A stretch of DNA of 64,000 bases from Stratiolaelaps scimitus (Eukaryota; Arthropoda; Arachnida; Mesostigmata; Laelapidae): positions 4,650,001 through 4,714,000 of the forward strand of contig JABWDB010000006.1 of assembly GCA_019614645.1 (NCBI GenBank). The letters are read 5' to 3'. The notes beneath the pieces are model-generated. The model did no database searches. It was not told the DNA's origin and was given only the letters and a program-made list of their open reading frames with translations. Positions 10,739-23,216 of this stretch are shown here, piece by piece (the first letter of the stretch is position 1; every line of letters begins with the position of its first letter). The translations under genes and the position numbers were made by a program.

Positions 10739-12370
10739 TCACCACGCTAAACCATATGCATGAACGTGTTTGAACATCGGAACAAATCGCCTTAATAATG
10801 TTCACTTGATAATGAATGATTCTGTAGGTGTATCGTAATACTCGGTTATTTTTCTGCATGTTTTCGTTATTTTTTTAAACTCGCCTCACTGGCGGCCGAT
10901 AGCTCATGCATGCTGAACCATCAGCTGTTTCGCTCCAGCTCTTTCTCAAGCAGATGAGCGAGCGTGCGGCCAGCTGATCGCAAGGCTATACAAGCCCTTA
11001 CTACGATAGGCACTTTAAACTGTCAGCTTTATTTAAGCAGAGGCCAATTACTACTAACAGCAATTAAATTGTATCCCCTTCCGAAGTGGCCAGCGACATG
11101 AACACAACATTTTGCCTAATTGTAATCACAGCTAACAGATGCAAACAATCGGGTTCAGACAAAAATTTGTTAAGCAAAATATAATTATAGATTAAGTTGG
11201 TACAATCCCCCAAACACAAATCGTCAACAACAGTCATAGATTGCATTTCCTAAAACCGTTGTACTCGAGTTGACCAACGATGCTTGGGAGATCAACTATT
11301 GACTCGAACTACTAAACAACGCATTGCTCCGACGATCTGACCAAGACCTACAATTTGACACTGCGTAAAATAATAGGTAATTGTACCCCTTCGGTTTTTT
11401 TCCCGATTAGATCAGTGAACAGCGTTTGTTCGTACGACTTACGTTCCGTCGCAATGGCCGGCGATGTCCATTTGGTGATGTCCACTAGAGCGCCTCTCAC
11501 ACACACACACACAAACAAGCACACACAGTAAACCGGTCTCTATCCCTCATTCTCTGCTTATCTTGCGAAATTATCGACTAATTTTTTTGGTTTAACAGAT
11601 GAGCAAGCTTAGCCACCCGAAAATGTTGAGAGACCTAACTGTTCATCTTAAATTGCAAGCGTAAGAAGAACTCAGGAAGAACTTGACAAACTTGAGAAAC
11701 ACATGCGCAGAGTTCTGCACGAAAGACATCGGCGTATGAAATGTTTATGGGGAAATCCAGCAGAGAACTGTAGAATCAATCGAAGCCAATTGAAAGTTGC
11801 TGTTCGAGTCTCATATAGTATTATAGCATGGGGTGCTCCCACATTTGTCTATGACTAAATGGTGTACGGTGCATGTACGAGAGCCACGATGGTCGCACAC
11901 CTCAATTCGCTCGAGCCTTATTACAGCGCTATGTACGAACTGTGACCCGATCGAGTACAATGAACGGCGCAACACAGCGTCGTGTCGTTGTGTATCGTGC
12001 ACCTGAATGCACGCGTTTGTAACAAGCTCTAACACCGTAGATTACTGAAGATCACGAAAGTATCGGAAGGTGGCAGATGGGTAGATTGATAAATAAATCT
12101 AAAAAACAGGTAGATAGATAGACAACCGGTCACGAAACCAACCAAGGAACTCGACGGCATCCGAGCACATAACACTCGCTGTTGTTTGTTGGCGCACATA
12201 TTTCGACTCTGATTTCGATTCTTCGCGTGTCACTGTTCGCGTTGCCGCGGTCGGGTAACTAACCAACTCGGTGATAATCCCGTGGTGAACATCTCCGCTT
12301 GAAACTCGGGACAGCACAAACAACAAACACCGCATAGATTCATCCACCTCGGGCGGTATACAGAGAAACC
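9305..12370. other. Non-coding stretch upstream of the homeobox exons
   Basis: No coding exon is supported. It holds a 26-bp hairpin at 10560-10617, (TA)n tracts at about 10071-10090 and 10708-10738, and a (CA)n run at about 11494-11512. The rest shows nothing recognisable. It probably lies in the next intron or upstream DNA of the homeobox gene, because that exon needs a 5' partner. Confidence 0.5.
10560..10617 (+). repeat. 26-bp near-perfect hairpin, six-base loop
   Basis: The left arm 10560-10585 pairs with the right arm 10592-10617 around the loop TTTATA. Of 26 pairs, 23 are Watson-Crick. The other three (T10584 with G10593, G10571 with T10606, G10561 with T10616) are wobble pairs if the plus strand is transcribed but A/C mismatches if the minus strand is. 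It could be a transcribed hairpin such as a small-RNA precursor, or a short inverted-repeat element remnant. The very small loop argues against a standard microRNA precursor. Confidence 0.7.
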
Positions 12371-14415
12371 GAGAGATAACGGGAGAGAAAGAGAGAGATA
12401 GAGAGAGAGAGTGAGGGTGGGAGACGGTATTTAAGACACAAATTTTCTGCTTTGCTGCCAATTGCACAGTCGTCGTCATCGTCGTCGTCGCTAATATCGT
12501 TGTAGTTTTCCTCGACGGGGTACACATACACTTGTCCAGCCGTCACTATTTCACCGACAACATGGGAAAACATACATTACACACATACACCACAGGCCCG
12601 CCATCCAGCCTCGATAATCAATGGGCCAGACAGATAAAATAGATGCATATATAGATACATATAGATTGATATAGAGATGTATGCTGGATATACTAGAGAG
12701 AATTCTACTCGAAATCGCCGTGGTCACCACATAACAGACGAGACGAGAAAGTCACACAGAGTGCTCGCTACGCGCGCTTCCAAGCCACTCGCAGGGACCA
12801 CTTAGTGTTGCTCTCGTCGTCGAGCAGAATGCAACGCACGACACACATGGGCGAGATACACACACAGACACACACCGTTGTCTGGCTGGAAAAAAAGGCG
12901 ATTACTTTTGAGTCAAAACGCAACTCATCGGCAACAAACAACAGCAACAACAACAATCAGGTTGCAAACGGCTTCAGCCAACAGGGCCTGCTCTTTTGCC
13001 ATCTCTGCTTCTACCACTACTGCTGCTACTGGCGATATACAGCCGCCGTTGGTCGAGGCCAAGCCGTGTAGCGACGGTGGCGTCCATCTTACAATCAATG
13101 ATTGATTGGGTCTCCATCTCCATCCAGGGGGCGCTGCGGTCGGCGTGCGAAGGCCCCGCTGAGCACCACACCAGGCGAGCAAGAGCAGAGTAGTCGCAGC
13201 ATCAGCACGGAGCTCTCCTCCTGTCGAACCACCCGCTCCCCGGCAGTAGCCGATACAAGTCCGGCGGCAGACTGTGAACCCATGAGCGGACGGCGGTACG
13301 TAGATTCGTACGTGCATGTACGTACGAATGTATGTATCTCTGTGTATCTGTGTGGAGAGGAACAGCGAAGACTTGGTCTTCCTCCGATGTACTATATCCT
13401 CCTTTATTGTGGTGTGTCAACATCTCGGCTTGACACGGAGACGGCTCGGTCGGTGTGGAGGGACACGTTAGCCCGTGCGTTGCTGGTCCTCTCGGAGGGG
13501 CAGCTGTAGTCAATCCCGTAGGCTGACGCTTGTTTGCCATTCGATATACACCTGAAAGAACAAGCGAAGTTAGCACACAGCCGTCTGATTTGCTTCTGAG
13601 CGTCGGAGTGCTGTTACCCGCAGTCGCTGTGGTGGTAATAAAGGCCGGTCGTTCAGAGCAAATAGTTATTGCCAACGATTTCGTCCTGGGGAGCACTGGT
13701 GCTCACCTTAAGTGCTCTAGGGACAATGTAGGGATAATCTAGGGACATCTCTCCGCGCCGTCTTAGATCTCCAGCGACAAGGAGATGTGTCTAACAGGAC
13801 GACGTACGCTGGCTACACACATGTGGGCCTGAACACGGAGAGACACTCCACACAAACACGCACACACATACATGTATATATATATTTGTATATATATATA
13901 TAACTATCTAGCCGGACAAGTGCAGAGTGGTTTTTGCTCTTTCCTATGATGTATCATATCATGTGGAGGACACACAGTGCGCGCGACACAATCAAACGTT
14001 TCGAATAAACCACCAATCTACAAACACAAATATGGGGGCACCGGGCAGACCACCAGCAGCTCGACAGACGGTTCTTTCTCTTTCGTCGATGTTGCGCGCA
14101 AAACCGTTCTCTCTGCTCTCAGTGTGTGCTGGCCTAGGGAGTGCGAGCTGTTAAACGTTACCAATGTCCCTAGATTCGTCCCTAGGGCGACTCCGTGATG
14201 CTAACCCGCCAAAGGGTCGGTTTGAATTGTGGCGACTGCTCCGACCCGACACCATTCGGTGGGGCGCCTTCACTAGCGCTGCGCCTGCAGCAGCAGCAGC
14301 AGTGGGCCGTCGTAAGCACAGACACACTACTCTGCGCGCCACCCGCTCGTTTGGATGGAAATAGAGAAGAGAAGGCAAGTGGCAAGAACGCAGCAGCAGC
14401 CGCCGCCGCAGCAGA

Positions 14416-14449
<34 letters not shown>

Positions 14450-15927
14450 AACAGTACGAACGAAGCAAGCAACGGAATGGCACATGCTGCTGCTGCTGCT
14501 GATATCCATAGCCATCTAACAACAACAGCAGCAGCAGCAGCAGCAGAAACATCAAACGCTCTTCCCCATCGCGCTCCGGGTAGAGTGCTAGCACCAGTGC
14601 GATTGTTAGTGTTGCTCCTGCTGCAGATCCTCCTCCTCCTGCTACTGCTGTTGGTCTTGCATTGTTGCCTTGCTTCTTTTGCTCAGGCAGCTGCTGCTGG
14701 CGGTCGCGGTCGCGATGGCAATGTTGCTACTCTCTCTCTCGATGGTTCCGAGCTATACCAGCGGCGGGATCGAGCCGGAGCGAGCAGCGGCAACAACTCT
14801 GGGAAGCGCAGGAACTCTGGGAGAAGGCGGGAAGGAGAACATGGAGCGAACATGGCAAAGCCACTACCACCACCACCAGCACCGAAGACCATCGAGTCGA
14901 GCCGTCGCTTGGGTTGCTCTTTCTTTCTGTCTGTCTGATGTTCACTTGCTGCTAGTCATCATATCTGCTGCTCCTGCTGTTACACAGCAGTTGGTGCCAC
15001 AGCCGTCGCTGATGTCTGCCTCTACTGCTGCTGCGGCGGCCGCTTCGTACAACCGCGCTCCCCTGACTCTGGCAGGCAGCAATAATGTTGTTTATTATTA
15101 TGATTATTACGATCATTATCGTTACGGACGGCCGGCTGGCTGGCTGGCTGGCCGGTTCGTCCGCCCGGACGACTGGCGCTCGTCCACTCGGCCTGCTTGC
15201 TCTGTTCGCCTGGCCGCCAACGACCAGCATATCTCTTCTCGCTCTCTCTCGCTCTCTCTCTAACTCTCACTCAATACTACTTATACTACTAGGGCTACGA
15301 CTGCTGCTTCCACTGATGCAGTCGATTCTGCTAGAGCTTCTAGTAGTATCGCCATCGGCCGCCATGAGGACGGCTGGCTGCGACTGCCACCAACCATCAT
15401 TTCTACCGCTACCATTATTATTATTATGGTTATTATTATTACTATGAGAATGATGACGATTATGGACGTCGTTGTCGTCGTAGTCGGCACTGTCATCTCT
15501 CGCTTCGTTCGTCGCTCGTTTCTTTCTTGCCTAGCTAGCTCTTCTTGCCTTGTCTGCTTACTTGGCCGTCATAAATGATGGCTAGGAGCAGGACGATGAT
15601 GATAACAACAACAACAACAGCGGCGATGCCATCATCGAGTTGTTGTTTGTCCGTTGAGGGATATATCTATCTATCTATCCATCTATCTGGTAGTGGTGGT
15701 GGTGTTAGTGGTGGTGGTGGAGATATGCGCGTGTCTGTAAGAGCGGGTGCGTGCCTCTTGCCCGGTGGTATCTGTATGTGTGTGCGTGTTTCTCCAGCGG
15801 AGTTGTTAGCTGGCACTGTAGTTCTTGCTGCTGCTGCTACTGCCGTTGTTGTTACTGTCGACGTAGTTCTGTATTCGTGTAGCGCTGCGTGATGGCTTCT
15901 TCGGTTCCGTTCGAGTCCTTTTCGTCG

Positions 15928-15963
<36 letters not shown>

Positions 15964-16570
15964 CTACGCAATAACAATAATCATAACAATAGCCATAACA
16001 AAAATAATAATGATATTCCTTCCTCGAAGCGACACAGTGGCACAACGATAGGACATACAGACGTCGTATAGAGACAGACACGTCGGTCGAGTCGCTCGCT
16101 CAGCGGTGGGCCGGTGATTCTTATAATAATGATTATAGTTATTGCCTCCCTGATGATTATGGTTATTGCAGCGGTACTATGGTCGTTCTGCTGGCTGATG
16201 ACGACGACGGCAATAATAATAACGACAACGACAGGAGCTATTGCTGCTGCTGCAGCAGCAGCAGCTACTCAAACTGTGGTAACGGCGAAGGAACGCGCAG
16301 CACGGCCAGCCGATCTGTTTGTTGGTCCGAGTTCGTCGCGCGGTGAAGTCGAGCTGTTCGCGCTGTGCCATGGTCGTGGCACTCTAGCGGCAGACAACGC
16401 CAAAGTAGGATACAGGATATTGAATCAAGTACGAAGTGTGATTTCATGTGTCCGCTCATAGTCGAGGATATAACGTGTGCTAGGCGCTCCTGTAGGTGTA
16501 TCTGTGATAACAATAATAGCCCATTCGATGAGCGACCGAGAAGGCCCCTGCTCTGCGATGAAATACTTCT

Positions 16571-16605
<35 letters not shown>

Positions 16606-17300
16606 AACCAATATTACTATTATCATCATCGATGTCTCTCCGTCCACGTGTTCTGTTGATCCCTGTCGCACACAAGCGCGAACCATGGAACACCCAGCAC
16701 CGCACAGACACAAACAGTTTCTGTTTTCATATCATCTCTGTCCACTCTCTTCTCTGTCTGCCTGTCCCCGCCCCCCCCGTCCCCTCGGTCGTACCGAGAG
16801 TCAATAAGATAGAATGATGACACGAGTCTACGGTGATCATTACTGACTGACTGATTGACGATGCCAACGACGACAACGGCCACGATGGATGATAAAAGGC
16901 GGACGAACAGCAGCAGCAGCAGCAGCAAGAGATGTTGTTGTTGTTGTTGTTATTGCTGCTGTTGCTGTCGAAGTGGCCGCCGTAGAGCGAGGACGTTGGG
17001 AGGCTATTACGATTACGATTATTGTTATGTTGGATGATTATCGTTATCGTTACGATTCTCCGACGACGACGGCAGCTGCTGCTGCTGCTGCGGGCGCCGC
17101 TGCGAAAATGCGATGAGCTGATGCTGTTGCCGCCGCCGTCACCACCACCACCACTACTACTTTCGTGTCCGTGAACGAACGCCGACGAAACGCACAGCCG
17201 AACGACTGAAACGCACAGTCTAGCGTACGCCACCTGCAGGGGTAACGCCACACAGAGTCGACCCAACAACAGCTGCTACTGCTGTGGCCGAAGCTGAGGA
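12370..17300. repeat. Triplet- and dinucleotide-repeat belt upstream of the homeobox gene
   Basis: Dense short repeats occur here: (GA)n at about 12381-12412, CAG/CTG runs near 14288, 14390, 14490, 14527, 16245 and 16911, GTT/ATT runs near 15418 and 16930, and (TA)n at 13876-13904, 14416-14434, 15930-15962 and 16573-16606. These generate many overlapping open frames of polyQ, polyA, polyL or polyS on both strands, none individually convincing. Such belts are often seen around long 5' UTRs and first exons of arthropod developmental regulators, and this one lies 5' of the minus-strand homeobox exons. It may therefore hold the missing 5' exons and promoter; that is inference. Confidence 0.55.
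13230..13536 (-). CDS. Candidate upstream coding exon (unconfirmed)
   Basis: On the minus strand a good acceptor (GTTCTTTCAG) at 13537-13546 is followed by an open frame reading VYRMANKRQPTGLTTAAPP and continuing without a stop to about 13202. Composition is mixed (Thr, Pro, Ser, acidic and basic residues) rather than simple repeat, unlike neighbouring frames. It could hold the initiator Met of the homeobox gene, but I found no donor of the needed phase 1, so any link would require another exon. It may equally be a spliced 5' UTR exon or chance. Confidence 0.2.
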
Positions 17301-17994
17301 TGCTGATACCCGGTTGGTCCTGAGGGAGCCGATACGTTATTTCAAATTCGTATGGGAAACGTATATGTACGTGTATCAACTTGCGAGTTACTCATAGCGT
17401 ACAGGGAATGTCGATGTCGAATAAAGCTAAAAGTGTTTCAATTCGAGTCCAGGTACGAGATAAGAGAAGGTTGCAAGAATGGCTTTCTTGCAAGGTGCGC
17501 CAAGAATGGCTGAGTGGACACCTTCCAATGTACGACGTGTGTGTGGCTAGGTCCACTATTGAAACTGAGAGAAATCTAACAGATAACGTCACTTGATTGG
17601 GGCCTTGTTTGCGCCCCAGAGCGAGTTGTCTTGCTTCTTGAATAAGACTGGCTCACTTTGTCAACACCCTGTTGTGCGGTCAGTATTTAACTAAACGTGT
17701 ATTTATTTCCTCATGAAGTTATTACCCATCGATAGGCTTAATGTGCGAGTACGATGAGGTAGTACAACACAAAAAGCTCGTAATTAAGAACTGAATCGTC
17801 CTTGTTCTACTAAAATACGCGGCATTTTAATTAAATCACTTTTCGTTTAGAGAACCTATCACGCAACCTATGGCAGACCATAGCGAATGACCGCAAGACA
17901 AGGTTCCGCGACATTAACCAATCTTTTTCGGACCGTGTAAGGGTGTCGGAAAGATCTGTAGAACTAGTTAGTTTCCATAGATTTGCTGAGGTCA

Positions 17995-18035
<41 letters not shown>

Positions 18036-18697
18036 GTTCTCTTACATATATATATAGAACGAACTATTCCATTGTTGTCGAACCCCAAGTCAAATCCGAC
18101 ATCGTGCCAGTAAACATACATAATCTAATCGTTTCCCATTGCATTTCACTTCTCATTTCTCCTTGCATCCTTCTGTGATACTTTCCCAAGACCACACCCT
18201 GCATTATTGCTCTACGAGCTTCGTATCATCTATTAACATTAGGTGTCCCTCAACGAGAGCTACGCGCGGGTGGATAGCCTTCCACCAACGACGAATACAC
18301 TAACGTGTTCAACACGAAAATTAGTCCGATTCATCCGATAGGAAAATATGATCGCAAATGATTAATTCCTTGCCATGGCCAACTAAGTGGAAATGGCGAA
18401 GCCGATGAAAAACCTGCTCAGACGGAATAAGCCGAGATGAACGTTCGACGTTGTACGAAGCGTTTCCTCGAACTTCGTCAATATCTTCTGCATTTGGAAC
18501 TTTTGTAGGTATTTCTTCCGTTTCAGTCAAACTGAAAATCAGTTCTCAAGTTTTATTTGATAAAATCTCTGATACGTCCGCGTACAGCCGCACGTGGTAA
18601 ATGGAACACAAATGTGTACGATGATACTTTCAGTCGCTGCACTCATTGAGTCCGTATAGTTTTTGGCGCAAACGCTATCCTTAGCCGTATGCACCAG

Positions 18698-18741
<44 letters not shown>

Positions 18742-19640
18742 CCCTCTCATCGAAGAGCAACATACAAGTACATTACAAACCCGCTCTGTTGTATTTGGCG
18801 GCAACGTTTGAACGATTCATAATGAGGGTATGCTTGCAGTAAGCATCCGTATTAACCGTAAAGCAAATCTCCTTCGATTGATTTCATGCTCCACATTAAT
18901 ATGAACGGTGCGTTCCAAGAACGCTGCACTTCTCATAGTCGGTTTCTTCGACACCTAGAATTACTTGCAATACGACATAAGGTGATGTTTATTAAACAGT
19001 GGAGATTAATTTGAAACAATCAAGTGATTGGCATACTTAGATAGCATGCTATTATACAACGACTCGGAGAAATCACTCACTAGAAATATGCTCCCTTCAC
19101 GCGACGACGGCCTTTTGTCTGCGACAGACCCTCGGCACCTCGCATAGCAACTTCGCACGCAAAGTTAGCATGGCAACTTACCATGCATGGTTAGCCCGAG
19201 GAAAGCTGTTCAGCATTGCCATAATAAGGCAGACGTCCGTTAGAAGGTGTCGCCAGATTTGTGCGGTTTTTCTCCTGCAGTAAAACCGTCGGTCGTGTCA
19301 AAACTGTTTCAGTCGTCTCGCGCAAATGGTGACCAACAACAGATATGCTCAGTATCCCGTTAACGAAACGGAGTGAAGCTGCGAAGGTGTTTACTATACG
19401 CTCTCATAAGTTGTCTCATCGGCTTGAGGTCTCTGGAAACATGGTGTGAGACTTAAACACGTGTTTTATCCAAGAGTCTGTTATTGCCGCACGAAGCCGG
19501 TGCACTCTACATCATTAGAGCTATGGATATGCATATTATTTAAAATCTTGCCGTGACCTCAGCATAGATTTTTCTAAATGTGTGAACCTTATTTTTTTAG
19601 CTGTCCGTCGGCCTGTTGCACTTTGCAAGAATCCACAATA
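17301..19640. other. Non-coding stretch
   Basis: No gene is recognised. Two long (TA)n tracts lie at 17995-18035 and 18699-18739, the first followed by a short inverted pair (AGTTC/GAAC around 18034-18063). Open frames are short and featureless. Confidence 0.5.
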
Positions 19641-19644
19641 AAAG

Positions 19645-19735
19645 ATGATGATAAAGAACTCCAAGCTGGCAGGATTCGATCCCAGGCCACATGCCGCTCC
19701 TGTCTAGAAGTCTAACACTATCGCCAGCAAACTAC
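19645..19735 (-). mobile_element. tRNA-derived SINE-like sequence
   Basis: The minus strand carries a tRNA-like head: GTTTGCTGGCGATAGTGTTA (A-box region), then, after about 35 bases, a B-box-like GATCGAATCC at about 19680-19671. The A-to-B spacing suits an RNA polymerase III internal promoter. The unit continues into AT-rich sequence rather than a closed cloverleaf, so a SINE remnant is likelier than a tRNA gene. Confidence 0.5.
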
Positions 19736-19910
19736 GAAGGCGATATCGAACGTCCGAACCATATTCAGTACAGCGATAGATAACTGTGAATAGCCAGGAA
19801 GCGTATTATCGACCATTACCAAAACAACATGCGACAAAACAGCGAGCGGAAATTAGCGAATGCGATATTGTGTAACCTAAATCTAGGAACTTTTAAGGAG
19901 GAGGCTAAGT

Positions 19911-19972
19911 CTAACACATTAAACAGATTAATCTAACACATAAACAGATTAATTCAATACATTAAACAGATT
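19911..19972. repeat. Short tandem repeat, about 22-bp unit, three copies
   Basis: Three imperfect copies of a CTAACACATTAAACAGATTA-like unit lie in tandem, with small deletions and substitutions between copies. No function is suggested. Confidence 0.75.
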
Positions 19973-20589
19973 TTCCCGCAAGACCAAGCAATCAGGTAAC
20001 GAGACATCATAAGCAAGAAGTCTTAAGGCACAACAAACCAGTCTGTCACCTGTGATAGATATTTTGAATATTATCAATATCCCGATATTGCGACAACCCT
20101 TCGCGCACTCTGTGACGTATTGACTCTGCTGTTATCGTTTATTCACACGTTTGCCGCTCTTAAACCTTCCATCACTAAATGATACACTATTATGTATTCG
20201 TATGCGTAGAAGGACTTCCAGTTCACATGGCAGCGCGTCACCCCGGAACTGCCCGAGATATTCCTCTTCGTCCATAAGTTACTGACCCAAGATAATCCGT
20301 CGATAATCCTACCCAAGATATCTTAAACTGTTTACGGGCTCGTCGCATATTGAGAATCGTACCCAAGTCTTTAAGTGTGGCAGTTGCTGAAGCATTAACG
20401 GATACACTCCTTACAGTACATATGATTCTCGATTCTGATTTGATCTACTAGCGTTTGCTTATGTTGTTCTACAAATGACTTCCCGCAGAGGAAACGGAGC
20501 ATCGCTCCCTCGAATCGTTCGATCTAATCTGTCTGGATTTCGTGAAGGCAGACGCGTCGATTACCGAATCTCATCGAGGAAACCCAATG

Positions 20590-23216
20590 CTTATAAATAA
20601 TTGCCGCAGTGCTACATGACAGCATGCCATGCTACTATAAGACATGGTGAGGGCGATATAACCGGCGTAGCTCATGTTCTCTGCTCTACAGGTACGTTTG
20701 CCACAGGAGACGATGTCTACACCGCCTTACAGCTAAAGCATACGCCTGCTCCTCCCAATCTCGCTTTCCCACAACAACAACAACAACCTAACTCTGTTTT
20801 CCAGGAAGATACGTTATGTGAATAAATTTTAGCCGTCGTTCAGTGTTCCCCTCGCAGCTCGTCAGCAGGTCCTGATGGTCTATTTTTTATGGGGGGTTTC
20901 AGGAACGCGTAATGCACATGCGTGGTAGAACAGCCTCTTGCCACCTAGTGTGAGACTCATAAATTCACTAAAACCCGTATTCCTCCCCACCCCTAGTTGG
21001 TTTGGAAAGGTCCTGATGGTCTACGCCTATTTATTATCCCCTGCCTTAGGTGAAGTTGCGTCAAAACTAGGAACTGCGCTGGCAGCAGTTGTTAATATTA
21101 TAAGATGGAGTTCCGCCCGAAAGTTAAATATATATTTTATTTGGTGCCCGCCTCTTTGCCCTTCATAAAAAACGATAATTCATTACGACCTATCGCGTGT
21201 TCTTCAACGTTATGTAGGATCGCAAGTCAAATCACCTGCTGTGATCCTTTAAAGAGATACAATTTCTACAGTCTTGGGATCTCATCGGCTTTGCTTTGGC
21301 ACCCTTTTTTTTAAAGGGGGGTGTTGGCATGCTAATGCATGCCAACACCATGAACAACGACAGAACAACGGCTGCTTTGGCACCCTAAATGGCATGGAAG
21401 CTGCAATTCAAGCGACCAGAATCATCCATCTCTAGTAGGTCACCCCTTCTATCTTAGTTAAAAATAAATTATTTATTATTAACTTATTATTATTAAGAAT
21501 TATTTATTTTATCTTAGTTGAGCTGGACTTTCGCAATATTTTAAATTCCTTACGTCATTACGGGATGCTCAAAACGGCTTGGCCCCGCCTTATTCAGCCT
21601 AGCTTTGAAAAAGCTGGTTGATTCTTTATCATGTCCTTAAAACCTTGGATACCTTGACGACTGCAGCTGAGGTAGAGATATTGAGACCGTTTTAGCGGAT
21701 GTTAGGAACGCCTTGGCATTTCGCTCTCGATCTGGCCTATTTATAAATCCGGTCAAAAGTGAAATCTTCACCATCTCTGCAGACTCCTTTACCGGATCTT
21801 CATTAGTACCAGCAGTTCGCGACGTACTGCCTGGATGTAAAGAAGTCGGAAGAGACAACCTTGAGCTACCAGGATGTCCCTTATCTTCGACGGATTTCGA
21901 TCACGTCTAAAATCATAGTATCAAATACTTTTTGTTATGCTGGAAAGATTGCCCTTATCAGGAGCACACACAAGTCTGTGTTCAATAAGGGGTTCATTGT
22001 TTGTTGAAAGAATTATTAATTGCTTAGAGGCTGTAAAATGTCAGGTGAACGTGATCTACTGAACTTTTTCAATAAACCAACTTACGAAGTCTTTGTCCTC
22101 GTTGTAAAATATTAAACTTCCTCCGATAGTAGAAAAACAAGCTTCCCTTCCTATTGGGATGGGTGGACTTGGTTTGACAGCAGCAGCTTCTTTGGCTAGA
22201 CCCATTGAATTCGATTCCTGATCTGATTAAGAAACTAGTACCTGAAGATACTTGAAGTAATTTGTGTCTATCAAAGAGATATGAACTTCATACGACACTT
22301 CCACTATCTTAACAAGATACCATTAGAAGATCTGCAGATTCAACGCAAACGATGTTCCCTCCTCTCATATGAAAACTTTACTTGATGATCAATGTACCCG
22401 CCTTGCAGTAGGTTTACGTTTGGGAAGTAACCAAGTATCTCCACATTCCTGTTACTGTGGACAACCAGTTGATTGTCATGGACTTTCTTGTATAAAAAGT
22501 GCGAGTCCGTCGCCCGAGACACTCTCTATTAAAATAGACTTTGGCCAGGGCTCTTCGTTCCCCACATCTATTACTTGCATTAGTGAACCAGTAGGTATTT
22601 GTCGCTCCGGTGGGAAGCGTCCTGATCATATTTCGTTAATTCTCTTTTCCAGAGGCAAAATTCTGATTTAGGATTGCACTGTGGCCAACACTTGAGCACC
22701 TTTTTATGTCAAACGCGGAGCAGCCAGGTCACGCAGCCAATACAGCCTAACAAGTCAAGAACAGGAAATATGCCTCCTTGATGAATCAGTACTACTTTAG
22801 TACTACCTGTGGCCTTCGAAGCATAGAGAGGATCGATGATACAATCATTAAACTTCCTACAGATATTAGGAGAAGAGCTGGGAAGTGTTGAGGGAAGCTT
22901 AACAGAGGCTGCTATGCAGAGTCTTTCAGACCAACTGAAGACCTGGAGTTTTAGTCTGTAATGGCTGTTGTCAAGCTTGCCATTAATTTATGGCGAGTCC
23001 GACACTGTTCGGCCAACATCTAAAAGTGGTGTCCTTTCCGGACGCATTTCTTCCCTCTCAAAGAAAGATTTTAGGAGAAAGGTTATCGTACGCTACAGGA
23101 GAATCACGTGCAACCAAATTTTTCATATCATTTTCCTTTGATATCCAAAGGCGCAACGCAATTTCTATTTTGAGCACGCCAAGGGACTGGCGAAGTGGGA
23201 CCTCCTTGTTCTAGGT
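20590..23216 (+). mobile_element. Decayed non-LTR retrotransposon (LINE), RT to C-terminus
   Basis: This is the longest LINE remnant in the window, read in order across frameshifts and stops. At about 20610-20820 lies the pre-RT region, with FATGDDVYTALQLKH and, after the stop at 20820, SSAGPDGL. At about 21150-21270 lies LRPIACSSTLCRIASQ, RT block 1/2. At about 21386-21430 lies LNGMEAAIQATRIIHL. The palm motif GYLDD is at 21647-21661, followed by INPVKSEIFTISADS at 21740-21785. IGMGGLGLTAAASLARP is near 22160-22205, and the C-terminal LLDDQCTRLAVGLRLG with Cys/His residues is at 22380-22500. The terminal block GESRATKFFISFSFDIQRRN is near 23096-23160. The palm Asp pair survives but the frame is broken many times, so it is a dead copy. 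A small insertion sits at 21306-21372. No 5' endonuclease domain was recognised. Confidence 0.8.
21292..21386. repeat. 67-bp insertion with palindrome, flanked by 14-bp direct repeats
   Basis: TGCTTTGGCACCCT occurs at 21292-21305 and again at 21373-21386, and the RT reading continues after the second copy. The 67 bases between them interrupt the RT and hold a perfect 13-base inverted repeat (21320-21332 and 21337-21349) around the loop TAAT. This fits a target-site duplication around a small inserted element. Confidence 0.75.

Noticed and set aside
14195..14938. Plus-strand 247-codon open frame
   Set aside because: Made of CAG/CTG, TA and GA repeats (polyQ, polyA, IYIY, RERE, polyL); overlapping frames on both strands are equally open.
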